The notes beneath the pieces are model-generated. The model was not told the DNA's origin, did not search any database, and saw only the letters and a list, made by a program, of their open reading frames with translations. This document shows, in pieces, positions 18,227 to 26,993 of a stretch of DNA of 64,000 bases (positions are counted from its first letter, which is position 1; the number at the start of each line of letters is the position of its first letter). The DNA is from Pontibacter roseus DSM 17521 (lineage in GTDB: Bacteria > Bacteroidota > Bacteroidia > Cytophagales > Hymenobacteraceae): NCBI RefSeq assembly GCF_000373265.1, contig NZ_KB890761.1, forward strand, positions 906,170-970,169. The letters are read 5' to 3'. The position numbers and the translations under genes are program-made.

Positions 18227-18418
18227 ATGAAAACAGGTAAAGTAAAATTCTACAACGTATCTAAAGGCTTCGGATTCATTGTCGCTGACGATACAAACCA
18301 AGACATCTTCGTTCATCAGACTGGCCTTATCCACGAGATTCGCGAAAATGACCGTGTTTCTTTCGAATTGAAAGAAGGCAAAAAAGGATTGAATGCAATT
18401 AACGTAGAGAAAATCTAA
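18227..18418 (+). CDS. Cold-shock domain protein (CspA family)
   Basis: A 63-residue single cold-shock domain. RNP1 'KGFGFIVADD' and RNP2 'DIFVHQT' are intact. The start is the ATG before KTGKVKFYN; an upstream ATG nine codons earlier would lie on the promoter box. It binds single-stranded RNA or DNA as a chaperone. It stands alone between its promoter and a strong terminator. Confidence 0.95.
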   Translation: MKTGKVKFYNVSKGFGFIVADDTNQDIFVHQTGLIHEIRENDRVSFELKEGKKGLNAINVEKI

Positions 18419-18464
18419 GTTAGAAATTGATATAGCCCTTTAGGCAGGGCATTCATCTATTTTG

Positions 18465-18493
18465 ACCCGCTCAGCTTGCTGAGCGGGTTTTTT
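18465..18493 (+). terminator. Rho-independent terminator after csp
   Basis: ACCCGCTCAG-CTTG-CTGAGCGGGT followed by a run of T (18488-18493). It lies just past the csp stop and abuts the 3' end of the convergent gene. Confidence 0.92.
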
Positions 18494-19577
18494 ATTTGCC
18501 GTTCTTCTCTTCGCTGCGTTCCTCGCCTTTCTCCAAGCCTTCCTGTATCAACTCATTCGCCTCCTGGTGGTCTTCATGGTCAGCTTCCAGTTGCGGTTGC
18601 TCTTCCTGATGCTTCGGCTCGTAGTTCAAGGTGATGACGATTGGGAAATGGTCTGACCCGAACTTAGGCAGCCGCTTCATGCTGACTAACCGGAAAGCGG
18701 TGTCATAGAAAACGTGGTCGAGGGGGTAGCGAAACAGCGGGATAAAGGCGTTGTAGGTGTTGTAGAATCCACGGCCAACCCGTGGGTCTATCAGGCCACT
18801 GATTTGCTTGAAAAGCTTTGTCGTGTCAGACCAGGCCACGTCGTTCAAATCACCAGCCACAATAGCCGGATGCGGCGATTTTTTGGCGTGCTTCGCTGCG
18901 ATGAGTAACTCCGCCTCCCGCGTCTCCGTGTTCTTGAGCAAACGAGGGGGCTGTGGGTGCACCGTGTATAAATCAAACAGCAAGCCAGAGGGCAACTCCA
19001 CCGCGGTGTAGAAAGACGGGATATCCTCCTCGACCATGAAGCGCACCTCACTGTTGAGTAGCTTGAACTTGCTGTACAGTATCATGCCATAGGTGTTTTC
19101 CAGAGGCTTCTTGATGCTATAAGGGAAGCGTTCGTCCAACTCAGGGCTCAGCGCATCGTCCCAAGCTTTGTCGGGTTCGTTGATGAGCAGAAAATCGGGG
19201 TCCTGCCGTAGTACAAGCTTCAGAAACTTGTCATATTTCTTGTTAGTCATGCGCACGTTGGCAATCATCAGGCTGAAGGCATTGGCAGGCACTTTTTCCT
19301 CTGTGCGGAGCGCTTCTCTGGGTGCCAGTGGCGTGAAGTTGTATACAAAGCGTATCTGATTCAGAATAGCTAATACCCATACCCCTACCATCAGCATGTC
19401 CCGCCCACCCGATACACCATACAGGACGATGTAAGCGACAAGCGTGGCGGCTAGCATGAGCGCTACATGGAGCTTAGGGAAATCGAGAACTCTAATCCAC
19501 CAGAGCGGCGATTTGATGAGGGGTAGAAATGAAAAGAGAGTCAGGACAAGGCCTGCAACCTCGAGGGTGAGCTTCAT
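18492..19577 (-). CDS. Endonuclease/exonuclease/phosphatase (EEP) family membrane protein
   Basis: 361 residues. Three hydrophobic segments fill the first about 85 residues. An EEP domain follows (about 95-325): 'NVRMTNKKYDKFL', 'DFLLINEPD' (metal-binding Glu), 'VAGDLNDVAWSDT' (catalytic Asp-Asn), 'PLDHVFY' and 'GSDHFPIVITL' (terminal Asp-His). The tail is Glu/Gln/His-rich, with no fold visible. The active site would face the periplasm if the N-terminal helices are oriented as usual for this family. It acts on phosphodiester or phosphoester bonds; substrate unknown. Monocistronic. Confidence 0.9.
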   Translation of the reverse strand: MKLTLEVAGLVLTLFSFLPLIKSPLWWIRVLDFPKLHVALMLAATLVAYIVLYGVSGGRDMLMVGVWVLAILNQIRFVYNFTPLAPREALRTEEKVPANAFSLMIANVRMTNKKYDKFLKLVLRQDPDFLLINEPDKAWDDALSPELDERFPYSIKKPLENTYGMILYSKFKLLNSEVRFMVEEDIPSFYTAVELPSGLLFDLYTVHPQPPRLLKNTETREAELLIAAKHAKKSPHPAIVAGDLNDVAWSDTTKLFKQISGLIDPRVGRGFYNTYNAFIPLFRYPLDHVFYDTAFRLVSMKRLPKFGSDHFPIVITLNYEPKHQEEQPQLEADHEDHQEANELIQEGLEKGEERSEEKNGK

Positions 19578-19721
19578 ATAGCCGGTGGTATAAACTAATG
19601 TGGAACAGCAGGATACTCCACATACTTTCTAACCCCTGATTTTGTTGTTGAGCCGATACGTTTCTTCGTTTGGTGCTAAATAGTAACGGCAGAGTAAACA
19701 AGGCCAAAGGTAGGCGCATAA

Positions 19722-19759
19722 AAAAGCGGGGCAGACTCAGTGGCCTGCCCCGCTTTTTT
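19722..19759. terminator. Terminator downstream of gldH
   Basis: AAAAGCGGGGCAG (19722-19734) and CTGCCCCGCTTTT (19745-19757) form a 13-bp stem with a T-run on both strands. It lies directly past the gldH stop (minus strand). Confidence 0.9.
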
Positions 19760-19772
19760 GTGGATATGTATG

Positions 19773-20249
19773 CTACTCTGTGACTTCCTCTACCCGCACG
19801 CCCACCGACATGATGTTGGGGAGCGGGTCGCGGCGCATGTACTGTGTGAGACGCAACTGGTAATTACCGGGCCGCTCGAAACGCACCTCCTTCAGTGCCA
19901 GCGCCTGTAGGTCGTAGGTGTCACTGGATCCTTTGCCCGAGGGCTTTCCGGTCTTGGCATCCATCAGGTGCAACTCGTGCAGCTTGGATGAAATGGCCGC
20001 GCTGTCGGGGCCAACCAACTGGTGGCGCAGGTATAGGTTGTAGTAGTCGTATGCCAGAGAATAGCGCACATTGAAGTACACATTGTACCGCTTGGTAGTA
20101 TCCTCAATGGCGAACTCAAAGACAGGGGCGTTCTCCACCGTCCAGTTGTTCTCCGGCAACTCCACATTCTGTTCATATACCCGGCTTGGGTCACAGGCAC
20201 TCAACACGAGAAGCAGGACTGCACCCAGGTAAACATAAAGTCTATGCAT
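19773..20249 (-). CDS. gldH: Gliding motility lipoprotein GldH
   Basis: 158 residues starting at MHRLYVYLGAVLLLVLSAC, a lipoprotein signal with lipobox LSAC. The mature part carries GldH family features: 'VELPENNWTVENAPVFEFAIEDTTKRYNVYFNVRY', 'YYNLYLRH' and 'RLTQYMRRDPLPNIMSVGVRVE' (read in pieces). GldH is needed for gliding in Flavobacterium and is widely kept next to ricT across Bacteroidota. The ATG overlaps the last eight bases of ricT, so the two are translationally coupled. Longer upstream in-frame starts lie inside ricT and would destroy the signal peptide. Confidence 0.93.
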   Translation of the reverse strand: MHRLYVYLGAVLLLVLSACDPSRVYEQNVELPENNWTVENAPVFEFAIEDTTKRYNVYFNVRYSLAYDYYNLYLRHQLVGPDSAAISSKLHELHLMDAKTGKPSGKGSSDTYDLQALALKEVRFERPGNYQLRLTQYMRRDPLPNIMSVGVRVEEVTE

Positions 20250-21744
20250 CGGTACGCGGCGGTTTAGGCTGGTTAGGTTTAGGACCTCTGAACGGCCTGC
20301 GCGACCTCTGCTTGTTGGGCTGCTGCGCTCCATTGTCGGGTTGCCCGTCAGGCCGCGCTTCAGCACGAGGCGGTCGGTTGGCATCGCCCTCCCGTCTTGG
20401 CCTGCCCTCTCTGTTTTCACGTCCTTCCCGGTTGCCCTCTCTGCCCGGCTTGTTTTTGAATGGGCGCGGCTTCTTGGCCTTTTGCCCGTGTTCGGTTGCT
20501 ATACCTTCAGCGGGTACGGCGGCTTTCGGAGTGTTTGGCCTTGGCTCACGCTCGCGTTCACGTTCACGTTCACGTGGGGGAGCAGTTGCCTGCCTGCCCT
20601 CAGGGGCTATACCTTCTACTGGTTTCTTCTTCTTTTTCTTCTTTTTCTTGCTCTTGAACTTGTCGTCAAGTCGCTCCAGACTGCCCTCTACCTGTGCCAC
20701 AAACTCGTTCTGCTTCGGCTCATTCACAGGCTCTTCCACCAGCGTCTCCGGCACAACTCCTTGGCTGTTCATTTTCAGAATCTCCTGCACGCGCTCCACC
20801 GGCACGGGATACCAGTTGTTGTCACCCTTATACCCGAACCACATCATCTTCTTGAAGATGTCGGTCTTCTGCAACAGGGCGTCGCCCATCTTGGTCTGCA
20901 GCGGGCGAGACACGGTAGGTATGTCTTTGAGGGCCTCCATGTACGTCTCCAACTCATAGTTGAGGCAGCACTTCAAACGGCCACACTGACCGGAAAGCTT
21001 GCTCGGGTTGAGCGACAGGTTCTGGTAGCGCGCCGCCGTGGTGGACACGCTCTTGAAGTCGGTGAGCCAGGTAGAGCAGCACAACTCACGGCCGCAGGAG
21101 CCTATACCTCCTAAACGGCCAGCCTCGTGGCGCAGGCTTATCTGGCGCATCTCAATGCGCACCTTGAACTCCTCGGCCAGTTTCTTAATCAGGTCACGGA
21201 AGTCGACGCGGTCATCGGCGGAGTAGTAGAAGGTTGCCTTGGAGCGGTCGGCCTGGTACTCCACGTCCGAGAGCTTCATCTTGAGCCCGGTCTGCTGAAT
21301 GATTTCACGCGAACGGTACATGGTGGCGGCTTCCTGCTCCTGCACGTCGCGCAGTTTCTCCATGTCGCGCTCATTGGCAATGCGGTAGATGGTGCGAATC
21401 TCCTCGTTGTTGTCCACCTTTTTCTTGAGCATTTGCAGGCGCACGAGTTCCCCCTTCAGGGACACGAAACCGATGTGATGCCCATTGGGCACATCCACCA
21501 CCACCGGGTCGCCGGTGGTCAACTCCACTCTGTTTATATTGCGGAAGAAGTCTTTGCGCCCTCCCTTGAATCTTACTTCTACGATGTCGAACTCCTCAAA
21601 CGCGGTTGGTATTTCCATATCGCTGAGCCAGTCGAACACGTTTAAACGGTTGCAGCCTCCGGTGCTACAGCCGCCGTTGCTTTTGCAGCCACCCGGTTTT
21701 TCGCCGGTGCTGCATCCGCCACTAGAACATGAACTACATCCCAC
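20242..21744 (-). CDS. ricT: PSP1-domain protein RicT (YaaT family) with long basic tail
   Basis: 500 residues. A Cys-rich start (MGCSSCSSGGCSTG, then three further Cys clusters) precedes the PSP1 domain (about 40-330), which ends with 'RHEAGRLGGIGSCGRELCCSTWL' and 'KLSGQCGRLKCCLNYELETY', the Cys pairs that bind a [4Fe-4S] cluster in the RicAFT complex. That complex influences RNA processing in Bacillus; its role in Bacteroidota is less clear. The region after about 350 is low-complexity and positively charged: a run of nine Lys, RE dipeptide repeats and R/P/N-rich sequence. Such a tail is found in relatives but is long here. Confidence 0.92.
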   Translation of the reverse strand: MGCSSCSSGGCSTGEKPGGCKSNGGCSTGGCNRLNVFDWLSDMEIPTAFEEFDIVEVRFKGGRKDFFRNINRVELTTGDPVVVDVPNGHHIGFVSLKGELVRLQMLKKKVDNNEEIRTIYRIANERDMEKLRDVQEQEAATMYRSREIIQQTGLKMKLSDVEYQADRSKATFYYSADDRVDFRDLIKKLAEEFKVRIEMRQISLRHEAGRLGGIGSCGRELCCSTWLTDFKSVSTTAARYQNLSLNPSKLSGQCGRLKCCLNYELETYMEALKDIPTVSRPLQTKMGDALLQKTDIFKKMMWFGYKGDNNWYPVPVERVQEILKMNSQGVVPETLVEEPVNEPKQNEFVAQVEGSLERLDDKFKSKKKKKKKKKPVEGIAPEGRQATAPPREREREREREPRPNTPKAAVPAEGIATEHGQKAKKPRPFKNKPGREGNREGRENREGRPRREGDANRPPRAEARPDGQPDNGAQQPNKQRSRRPFRGPKPNQPKPPRTDA

Positions 21745-21801
21745 GGTGTTATATCTCCTATATAGCTATGAAGCTTCTTGTTTTCTTATTGTCTGAATTA
21801 A

Positions 21802-21809
21802 CAAATATA
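21802..21809 (-). promoter_or_regulatory. -7 promoter box of ricT-gldH
   Basis: TATATTTG on the minus strand (exact TAnnTTTG), about 58 bases before the ricT start. No good -33. Confidence 0.5.
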
Positions 21810-21980
21810 CTAATTTTTTGAGCTTTCGCTCTAGATGCGGGCAAATGTGCCCGAGTGGTCTAACAGCGAAGCCTGAAAAATAGTGCTTATACGCGAGGTT
21901 TTGCTTCTAAGACAGCAGGTAATTCTTAAAATGCCCCTGCACAGGCAAGGCTGTGAAGGGATTATGCCTAATTTTAGGTG

Positions 21981-23411
21981 ATGCTTCGGAAACTCCTGTC
22001 ACATGCTGCCATCTACGGGCTTTCTGCCCAGGCGCCTCGCCTGGCAGGAGTGCTTGCTCTTCCGCTCATCACGCAGTACCTGACGCCCGTTGACTACGGG
22101 GTGGCAGGTGTGGTGTCGGCCTATTATGCCGCATTCGTCTTCCTGCAGGCGCTCGGGTTCTCCACAGTGCTGAATAATAGCTTTGTACGGCACCCATCCC
22201 GCTACCAGTGGGTATGGCGGCAACTGTACGGTTTCCTTACAGCCTGGTCCGTAGTCTTTGGCTTGATGACCACAATGGTGTTCTACCTGGTGGTGCCCAC
22301 CGAAGCGCATGAAAACCGGTTGCCCATCGCTTTGCTCAATGCGCTGCCGTTCGTGCTGTTCACCATGACAGACTTCATGAGTGGGCATTACTGCCAACTT
22401 TCACAGCGGCCATTGCCCATCGCCTTGCGTTCCTTTATGGTGGGCGGGGTACACGTGGGGCTCAATATCTACTTCATCGCCTTCCTGCGCATGGGGTACA
22501 TGGGCTGGTTCTATGCGGCCTTTGTGGCTTCGGCTGTAGGGTTTGCATTTAGCCTTTGTGTGGTGGTGCAACAGAAGCTCTGGCCCATTTTCCGGTTCAA
22601 GTGGCACCGCATCTGGCATTCGCTCCGGGTGTCGCTGCCAGTGGTGCCGCATCATTTTTCCTACTTCCTACTCGATACCTCGGACCGACTGGTGCTGGAC
22701 GTGGTGGGCGTCCCCATTAAGCGCATTGGTCTGTATAATGTCGCGTCTAGCTTCGGGATATACTTCATGTCAGCCAGTTGGGCAGTGGTGAGTGCTGCCC
22801 AGCCCTTTTACATGAAGCTGTATGCCCAGGAAAAAAGCAAAGCGGCTGCGTTGCAGGTGCGTTCCATCACCTATTCGCTGCAACTGCTCTTCTTTGCGGC
22901 TACGTTTGTGGGATGCCTCTGGATGAAAGAAATATTCTCCTTGCTCATCCGAAACGAAGAGTTGCAACAGGCCTATCCGTTGGCGATTATCATCCTGATG
23001 GGGTATAACTTCCGGCCGATGTACCTAGCGGTGGTCAACCTGTTGACTTACCACGAACACACGAACAAGCTGTGGCAGATATCTGCGGTGGCAGGTATAG
23101 GCAACATTGTGCTCAACCTTATACTGGTGCCACTCTATGGGTTTGAGATGGCCGCCTATACCACATTTGCCGCTTTGATGTACATGGGCTACTCTGGTTA
23201 CCTGCTCAAGGAGTATAAGCGGTTGGCACTGGTGCGGCTCTACCCACTGTGGTGGCTACTGGCTACTATCGCCTTGCTGGCGCTGGTATACAACCTGCGC
23301 GAACTGGAAGTCGCCACAAAGGCAGTCATTACTGTGGCGGGCGCGGGCATAGCGGCATTGGTCCTGTGGAGGTATAGGAAGAGGTTCCAGAGTGATATAG
23401 CCATTTCATAA
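21981..23411 (+). CDS. Polysaccharide flippase (MOP/Wzx-like)
   Basis: 476 residues with 12 or so membrane segments. The N-terminus 'SHAAIYGLSAQAPRLAGVLALPLITQYLTPVDYGVAG' is the usual opening of Wzx-like lipid-linked oligosaccharide flippases (Polysacc_synt family). A GTG one codon upstream is possible, but the ATG at 21981 is preferred. It would move undecaprenyl-linked glycans across the inner membrane. No glycosyltransferase genes adjoin it, so the glycan is unknown. Confidence 0.9.
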   Translation: MLRKLLSHAAIYGLSAQAPRLAGVLALPLITQYLTPVDYGVAGVVSAYYAAFVFLQALGFSTVLNNSFVRHPSRYQWVWRQLYGFLTAWSVVFGLMTTMVFYLVVPTEAHENRLPIALLNALPFVLFTMTDFMSGHYCQLSQRPLPIALRSFMVGGVHVGLNIYFIAFLRMGYMGWFYAAFVASAVGFAFSLCVVVQQKLWPIFRFKWHRIWHSLRVSLPVVPHHFSYFLLDTSDRLVLDVVGVPIKRIGLYNVASSFGIYFMSASWAVVSAAQPFYMKLYAQEKSKAAALQVRSITYSLQLLFFAATFVGCLWMKEIFSLLIRNEELQQAYPLAIIILMGYNFRPMYLAVVNLLTYHEHTNKLWQISAVAGIGNIVLNLILVPLYGFEMAAYTTFAALMYMGYSGYLLKEYKRLALVRLYPLWWLLATIALLALVYNLRELEVATKAVITVAGAGIAALVLWRYRKRFQSDIAIS

Positions 23412-23414
23412 AAA

Positions 23415-23451
23415 AATCGGGAGCAAGGTATGTATACCTTGCTCCCGATGC
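23415..23451. terminator. Bidirectional terminator after flippase
   Basis: ATCGGGAGCAAGGTA followed two bases later by TACCTTGCTCCCGAT gives a 15-bp stem, with an A-run before it. The stem contains the AGGTATG/TATACCT word. Confidence 0.85.
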
Positions 23452-23472
23452 TCCTGATACCAAAGCGTCAGC

Positions 23473-24636
23473 CTATGGCTTCAGCACCACTTTCAAACAG
23501 TTGTCTTCTTTCTTGTTGAAGATGTCGTACATACGGGATGCCTCGCTTAGCGGCACGGTATGGGTGATGATGTCGTCCAACACCACTTTGCCGTCCCGCA
23601 CTAACGAGATGAGGTGGTCGAGGTAGTTGTGCACCCAGGCCTGTCCACCGCGAAGCTTGATGCCCTTGTCAAACCACTTGTAGAGCGGGAAGTTGTTGTA
23701 AGGCGAGCCGTATACCCCCACCACTGACACCGTGCCGCCGCGTCGCACGGAATCCAGACATTTCTCCAGCACCTTCATGGAGCCTTTCTCCATCTGAATG
23801 ACGTTCATCGCTTTTTCCAAGGTAGTGCGGTCCGCCTCCATACCTACGGCATCTACGCATACATCAGCGCCATAGCCGCCGGTCATGTCCCGAATCAGTT
23901 GCACGGCATCCACAACCGAGGCGTTGATGACCTCCGCGTTGGCGGATTTGTGTGCCATCTCCAGGCGGTAGGGGTGTATGTCTATACCTATCACGCGCTT
24001 GGCCCCGTTCAGCCAAGCCGATTTCATGGCCATGATGCCCACAGGACCGCAGCCCCACACGGCTACTGTCTCGCCGCCTTTCAGTTCGGCCCAATCTATT
24101 GCGGCCCAGCCTGTCGGGAAGATGTCGGTGAGGAAGAGCGCCTGCTCATCGGTCAGGTTGTCCGGAATTTTTCGCGGGCCATAGTCTGCGTAAGGCACCC
24201 GCACGTACTCCGCCTGCCCGCCGTTGTAGCCGCCGTAGATGTCGGTATAGCCGAAGATGCCGGCTCCGGCTCCCTTCGCCATCACAATCTCACCTTCAGG
24301 GCCGTAGTGGTCGGGGTTCGAGTTTTCACAATGTGTGGGCAGCTGCATGTTGCAGAAGTGGCAGGTGCCGCAGGAGATAGGGAAGGGCACCACCACGCGG
24401 TCTCCCTTCTTGAGGTTCGTAACTCCCTGGCCCACTTCCTCTACAATGCCCATGAACTCATGTCCCATCACCATGTCCCTTGCCTGGGGCACCATGCCGT
24501 TGTAGATGTGCAGATCGGAGCCGCAGATGGCGGTGGAGGTGACGCGCAGAATGCAATCTCGGGCATCCTCTATTTTGGAATCGTCAATGGTTTCTACTTG
24601 AATGTCCTTTGGTTTGTGGAATACTGCTGCTTTCAT
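23473..24636 (-). CDS. Zinc-dependent alcohol dehydrogenase (MDR family)
   Basis: 387 residues. Catalytic zinc ligands are in 'CGSDLHIYNG' and 'GHEFMGIVEEVG', and the structural zinc Cys4 is 'CGTCHFCNMQLPTHC'. The NAD-binding 'VWGCGPVGIMAMKSA' is near residue 195. The long insert 'YGADVCVDAVGMEADRTTLEKAM' places it with the glutathione-independent formaldehyde-dehydrogenase-like subgroup common in soil bacteria. It oxidises or reduces a small alcohol or aldehyde. It is monocistronic and divergent from the GNAT gene. Confidence 0.92.
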   Translation of the reverse strand: MKAAVFHKPKDIQVETIDDSKIEDARDCILRVTSTAICGSDLHIYNGMVPQARDMVMGHEFMGIVEEVGQGVTNLKKGDRVVVPFPISCGTCHFCNMQLPTHCENSNPDHYGPEGEIVMAKGAGAGIFGYTDIYGGYNGGQAEYVRVPYADYGPRKIPDNLTDEQALFLTDIFPTGWAAIDWAELKGGETVAVWGCGPVGIMAMKSAWLNGAKRVIGIDIHPYRLEMAHKSANAEVINASVVDAVQLIRDMTGGYGADVCVDAVGMEADRTTLEKAMNVIQMEKGSMKVLEKCLDSVRRGGTVSVVGVYGSPYNNFPLYKWFDKGIKLRGGQAWVHNYLDHLISLVRDGKVVLDDIITHTVPLSEASRMYDIFNKKEDNCLKVVLKP

Positions 24637-24796
24637 AGTCTCATTTTGTTTAGGTTCGCAAGTTCCGTGCTAGCTGTAGTGCCGGCAACGGTATCTAGGT
24701 ATAACGGTAACAGGAAATTGTTGGTTATTGCAAAGGGCAAAACCACCTGATGCGGCCGCCAACCGTATGACCTGAAAAACTTTGCCAGTTGGAGCC

Positions 24797-25669
24797 ATGG
24801 AGTCCACCTATACTTTCTCTTTTTTGAAGGAGCATGACATACCTGATTTGTATGATGCTTTCATGGGAGCGTTTGCCGACTATGTGGTGCCTATCAAACT
24901 CAGCAGAAAGGAGTTCGATGTAAAAATAAAGCGGGAGGGAGTGCAGTTGTCGTTCTGTGTAGGGGCCTACCAGGGAAACCGGTTGGTCGGGTTCATTATG
25001 ACGGGCCTGGGTGAGTGGCTGGGGAAGCCAACTGCCTACAATGCAGGAACCGGGGTGTTGCCGGAGCACCGAGGGCAGCGCCTGACGGAGCGGATGTATG
25101 AAGCCCTGCTGCCCAAGCTCAGGGAGAGCGGCATAGAGCAGTGCCTGTTGGAAGTAATCCGGCAGAACGAGGCCGCCCTCAAGGTGTACCAACGTATCGG
25201 TTTCCGTACCACGCGCTCTTTGGAGTGTTTTAGGGCGCCAAAGCAGGACCTGACATGCCCGGATGGAGAAGTGGACGCTGTTACCGTAGCGGGAGCCCCT
25301 AAACCGCAATGGCAGACTTATGCTCAGTTCTTCGACGTACAGCCCAGTTGGCAGAACACTAGTCAGGCGTTCCGGCTGAACCCAAACGAGAAGCTGGTAC
25401 TGGAAGCATGCGATGCAGACAAGCAACTAATCGGATATGTGGCATTCTTCCCCAAAACCGGTTCTGTGGCGCAACTCGCCGTTCAGGCGGGGTATCGCAG
25501 CCAAGGTATAGCCACCGCGCTGCTGCGGGAAGTGGTGAAGCGAACAGAGGCGCCTGCCTTGCTGGTGGTCAATGTAGACGCTACCTGCACACGCCTGCTG
25601 GAGTTTCTGCGGCGGCGCAACTTCTCTTACCTGCTGGGACAGTATGAGATGCTCCTCCCGTTGGTCTAG
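24797..25669 (+). CDS. Tandem GNAT-family N-acetyltransferase
   Basis: 290 residues. The start is the ATG preceded by GGAG and beginning MESTYTFS. There are two GNAT folds. In the first (about 5-150), 'GTGVLPEHRGQRLTERMYEALL' is the acetyl-CoA P-loop. In the second (about 165-290), 'LAVQAGYRSQGIATALLREV' is the equivalent loop (R/Q-x-x-G-x-A). It transfers acetyl groups to an amine; substrate unknown. Duplicated GNAT proteins of this length are common. Confidence 0.9.
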   Translation: MESTYTFSFLKEHDIPDLYDAFMGAFADYVVPIKLSRKEFDVKIKREGVQLSFCVGAYQGNRLVGFIMTGLGEWLGKPTAYNAGTGVLPEHRGQRLTERMYEALLPKLRESGIEQCLLEVIRQNEAALKVYQRIGFRTTRSLECFRAPKQDLTCPDGEVDAVTVAGAPKPQWQTYAQFFDVQPSWQNTSQAFRLNPNEKLVLEACDADKQLIGYVAFFPKTGSVAQLAVQAGYRSQGIATALLREVVKRTEAPALLVVNVDATCTRLLEFLRRRNFSYLLGQYEMLLPLV

Positions 25670-25731
25670 ATGGAAGTTAGAGCGCCGTCCGAAGCGAAAT
25701 CATCCAGATTAGCGCCGCGTATACCTGAGAC

Positions 25732-25761
25732 AGACTTTGTAGGGCAACTACCGGGAAGTCT
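25732..25761 (+). promoter_or_regulatory. Stem-loop in sugE leader
   Basis: AGACTT (25732-25737) pairs with AAGTCT (25756-25761) and GTAG with CTAC. The loop is GGCAA and a CGGG bulge lies on the 3' side. It sits 35-64 bases before the sugE remnant start. sugE genes are often under guanidine riboswitches, but I cannot match this to the guanidine-I, -II or -III consensus. Confidence 0.35.
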
Positions 25762-25795
25762 GTTCCTGTAAACATTCCATCAATTTTGAGAAAGT

Positions 25796-26123
25796 ATGAA
25801 CACTGCGTGGTTTTACCTGATACTGGCCGGGATTTGCGAGATAGGCTGGGCGTTCGGATTGAAGTAAGCGAAGGCTTTACCAAAGTAGGAGTGAGCATTG
25901 TGACGGTCATCGTTATGATACTGAGTTTCGTGCTGCTGGCGCAGGGCATGAAGACCCTGCCTCTGGAAACGGCCTACGCCATCTGGACAGGTATAGGAGC
26001 GGCCGGCACAGCCATTATGGGCATGTTCCTGCTCAACGAGCCAAAGACCTGATGCGCACTGTCTGCTTGCTGATGATTGTGGCCGGTGTCGTGGGGCTGA
26101 AGTTCTTTACTGAGAGCGAGTAA
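25796..26123 (+). pseudogene. sugE: Guanidinium/quaternary-ammonium exporter SugE (SMR), two frameshifts
   Basis: In the first frame it reads MNTAWFYLILAGICEIGWAF, then LK and a TAA at 25865. Reading resumes one base later as SEGFTKVGVSIVTVI...KTLPLETAYAIWTGIGAAG up to CCAAAGACC, then TGA at 26050. The last block, LMRTVCLLMIVAGVVGLKF, resumes in another frame and ends at 26123. Adding one T after 25866 and one C near 26050 restores a 109-residue protein with the SugE/Gdx signatures (membrane Glu 14, WTGIG). It exports guanidinium as a dimer when intact. Two separate single-base losses make it a probable pseudogene unless both are sequencing errors. Confidence 0.85.
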
Positions 26124-26993
26124 CTATCTGCTCCAGCGGTATACCTCCGCCTCGTCCTTTGTGAAGAGGTAGAGCAAATCTGAGCTGGCAAGCGCCGAGA
26201 CGTAAACCTTGCCTGACGGAAGCTCCACGATACGCTCCTGCAGTTGGTACAGGTCAAAGAAGTGCAGCTGGTTGTCTTTCACAAAGTAGAGCTCGTTGCC
26301 GCTGAAACCGATGTATGAAATCCCGGTGAAGGGAAGCTTCTTTTTGTAGTTGCCTAGGTTGTCGAACACGTACACGCCGCCGTTGTAGTCCAGCAGGTAT
26401 ACCATGTTTTGGTATTCCCGCACAAAGCGCACGTCGAACCGTGCCTTATCCAGGATGAGGTCCAGAGGTGTTTCCACCACAGGCTTCTGGTAGCGCGAGT
26501 CCATTTTGCTCAGCGTGAAGTCTGATTCATTGAAGAGCCAAAAGCTTTCATCCGGAGTAAGGGTGGCAGCGCGTATATTGCCGGTATAGTTGAAATCGGA
26601 GAGACGGGAAACGGCGATGGAACTTAGGAAACGGTCCAGCAACACCAACTCCTGCCTGTCCTCATAAAACAGCAACAGCTTCATCGGGTTCCAGGCTTCG
26701 ACGGTTGTTATGCGCCCCCTGCTGGGAGGAGAGTAAGAGAGAGCCGGCTGCCCGTACTGGTCCAGCTTGAAGAGGTTCTGTTTTGGGTCCAGCAGATAGG
26801 CGTTTCCGTTCCGGTCCAGGGAGATGGTGGTGGGAGAGGAGATGGGCAGGCGATGGCTGAAAACCAGCGTGACCTGTGCCGTGTCCTGCTGTTGTGCCGA
26901 GGCATGTATAGCCAGCAGCGCCATGAGCAGGCAGAGCATGCCCAGGTATAGGCTAGTTTTCAAAGTAATGCAGCGTAAGGTCTGTGCCATCAT
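26124..26993 (-). CDS. Exported propeller-like protein of unknown function
   Basis: 289 residues from the first ATG; a TTG start ten codons later (26963) would place the signal peptide (KTSLYLGMLCLLMALLAIHASA) at the very N-terminus and reduce the overlap with lpxH from 41 to 11 bases, which I find more likely. The mature part shows repeats with 'NGNAYLLDPKQNLFKLDQYG', 'NGGVYVFDNLGNYKKKLPF' and 'DNQLHFFDLYQL', as in beta-propellers. No catalytic site. It is last in the series rsfS-ftsH-LUD-lpxH, to which overlap suggests it belongs. Confidence 0.75.
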   Translation of the reverse strand: MMAQTLRCITLKTSLYLGMLCLLMALLAIHASAQQQDTAQVTLVFSHRLPISSPTTISLDRNGNAYLLDPKQNLFKLDQYGQPALSYSPPSRGRITTVEAWNPMKLLLFYEDRQELVLLDRFLSSIAVSRLSDFNYTGNIRAATLTPDESFWLFNESDFTLSKMDSRYQKPVVETPLDLILDKARFDVRFVREYQNMVYLLDYNGGVYVFDNLGNYKKKLPFTGISYIGFSGNELYFVKDNQLHFFDLYQLQERIVELPSGKVYVSALASSDLLYLFTKDEAEVYRWSR

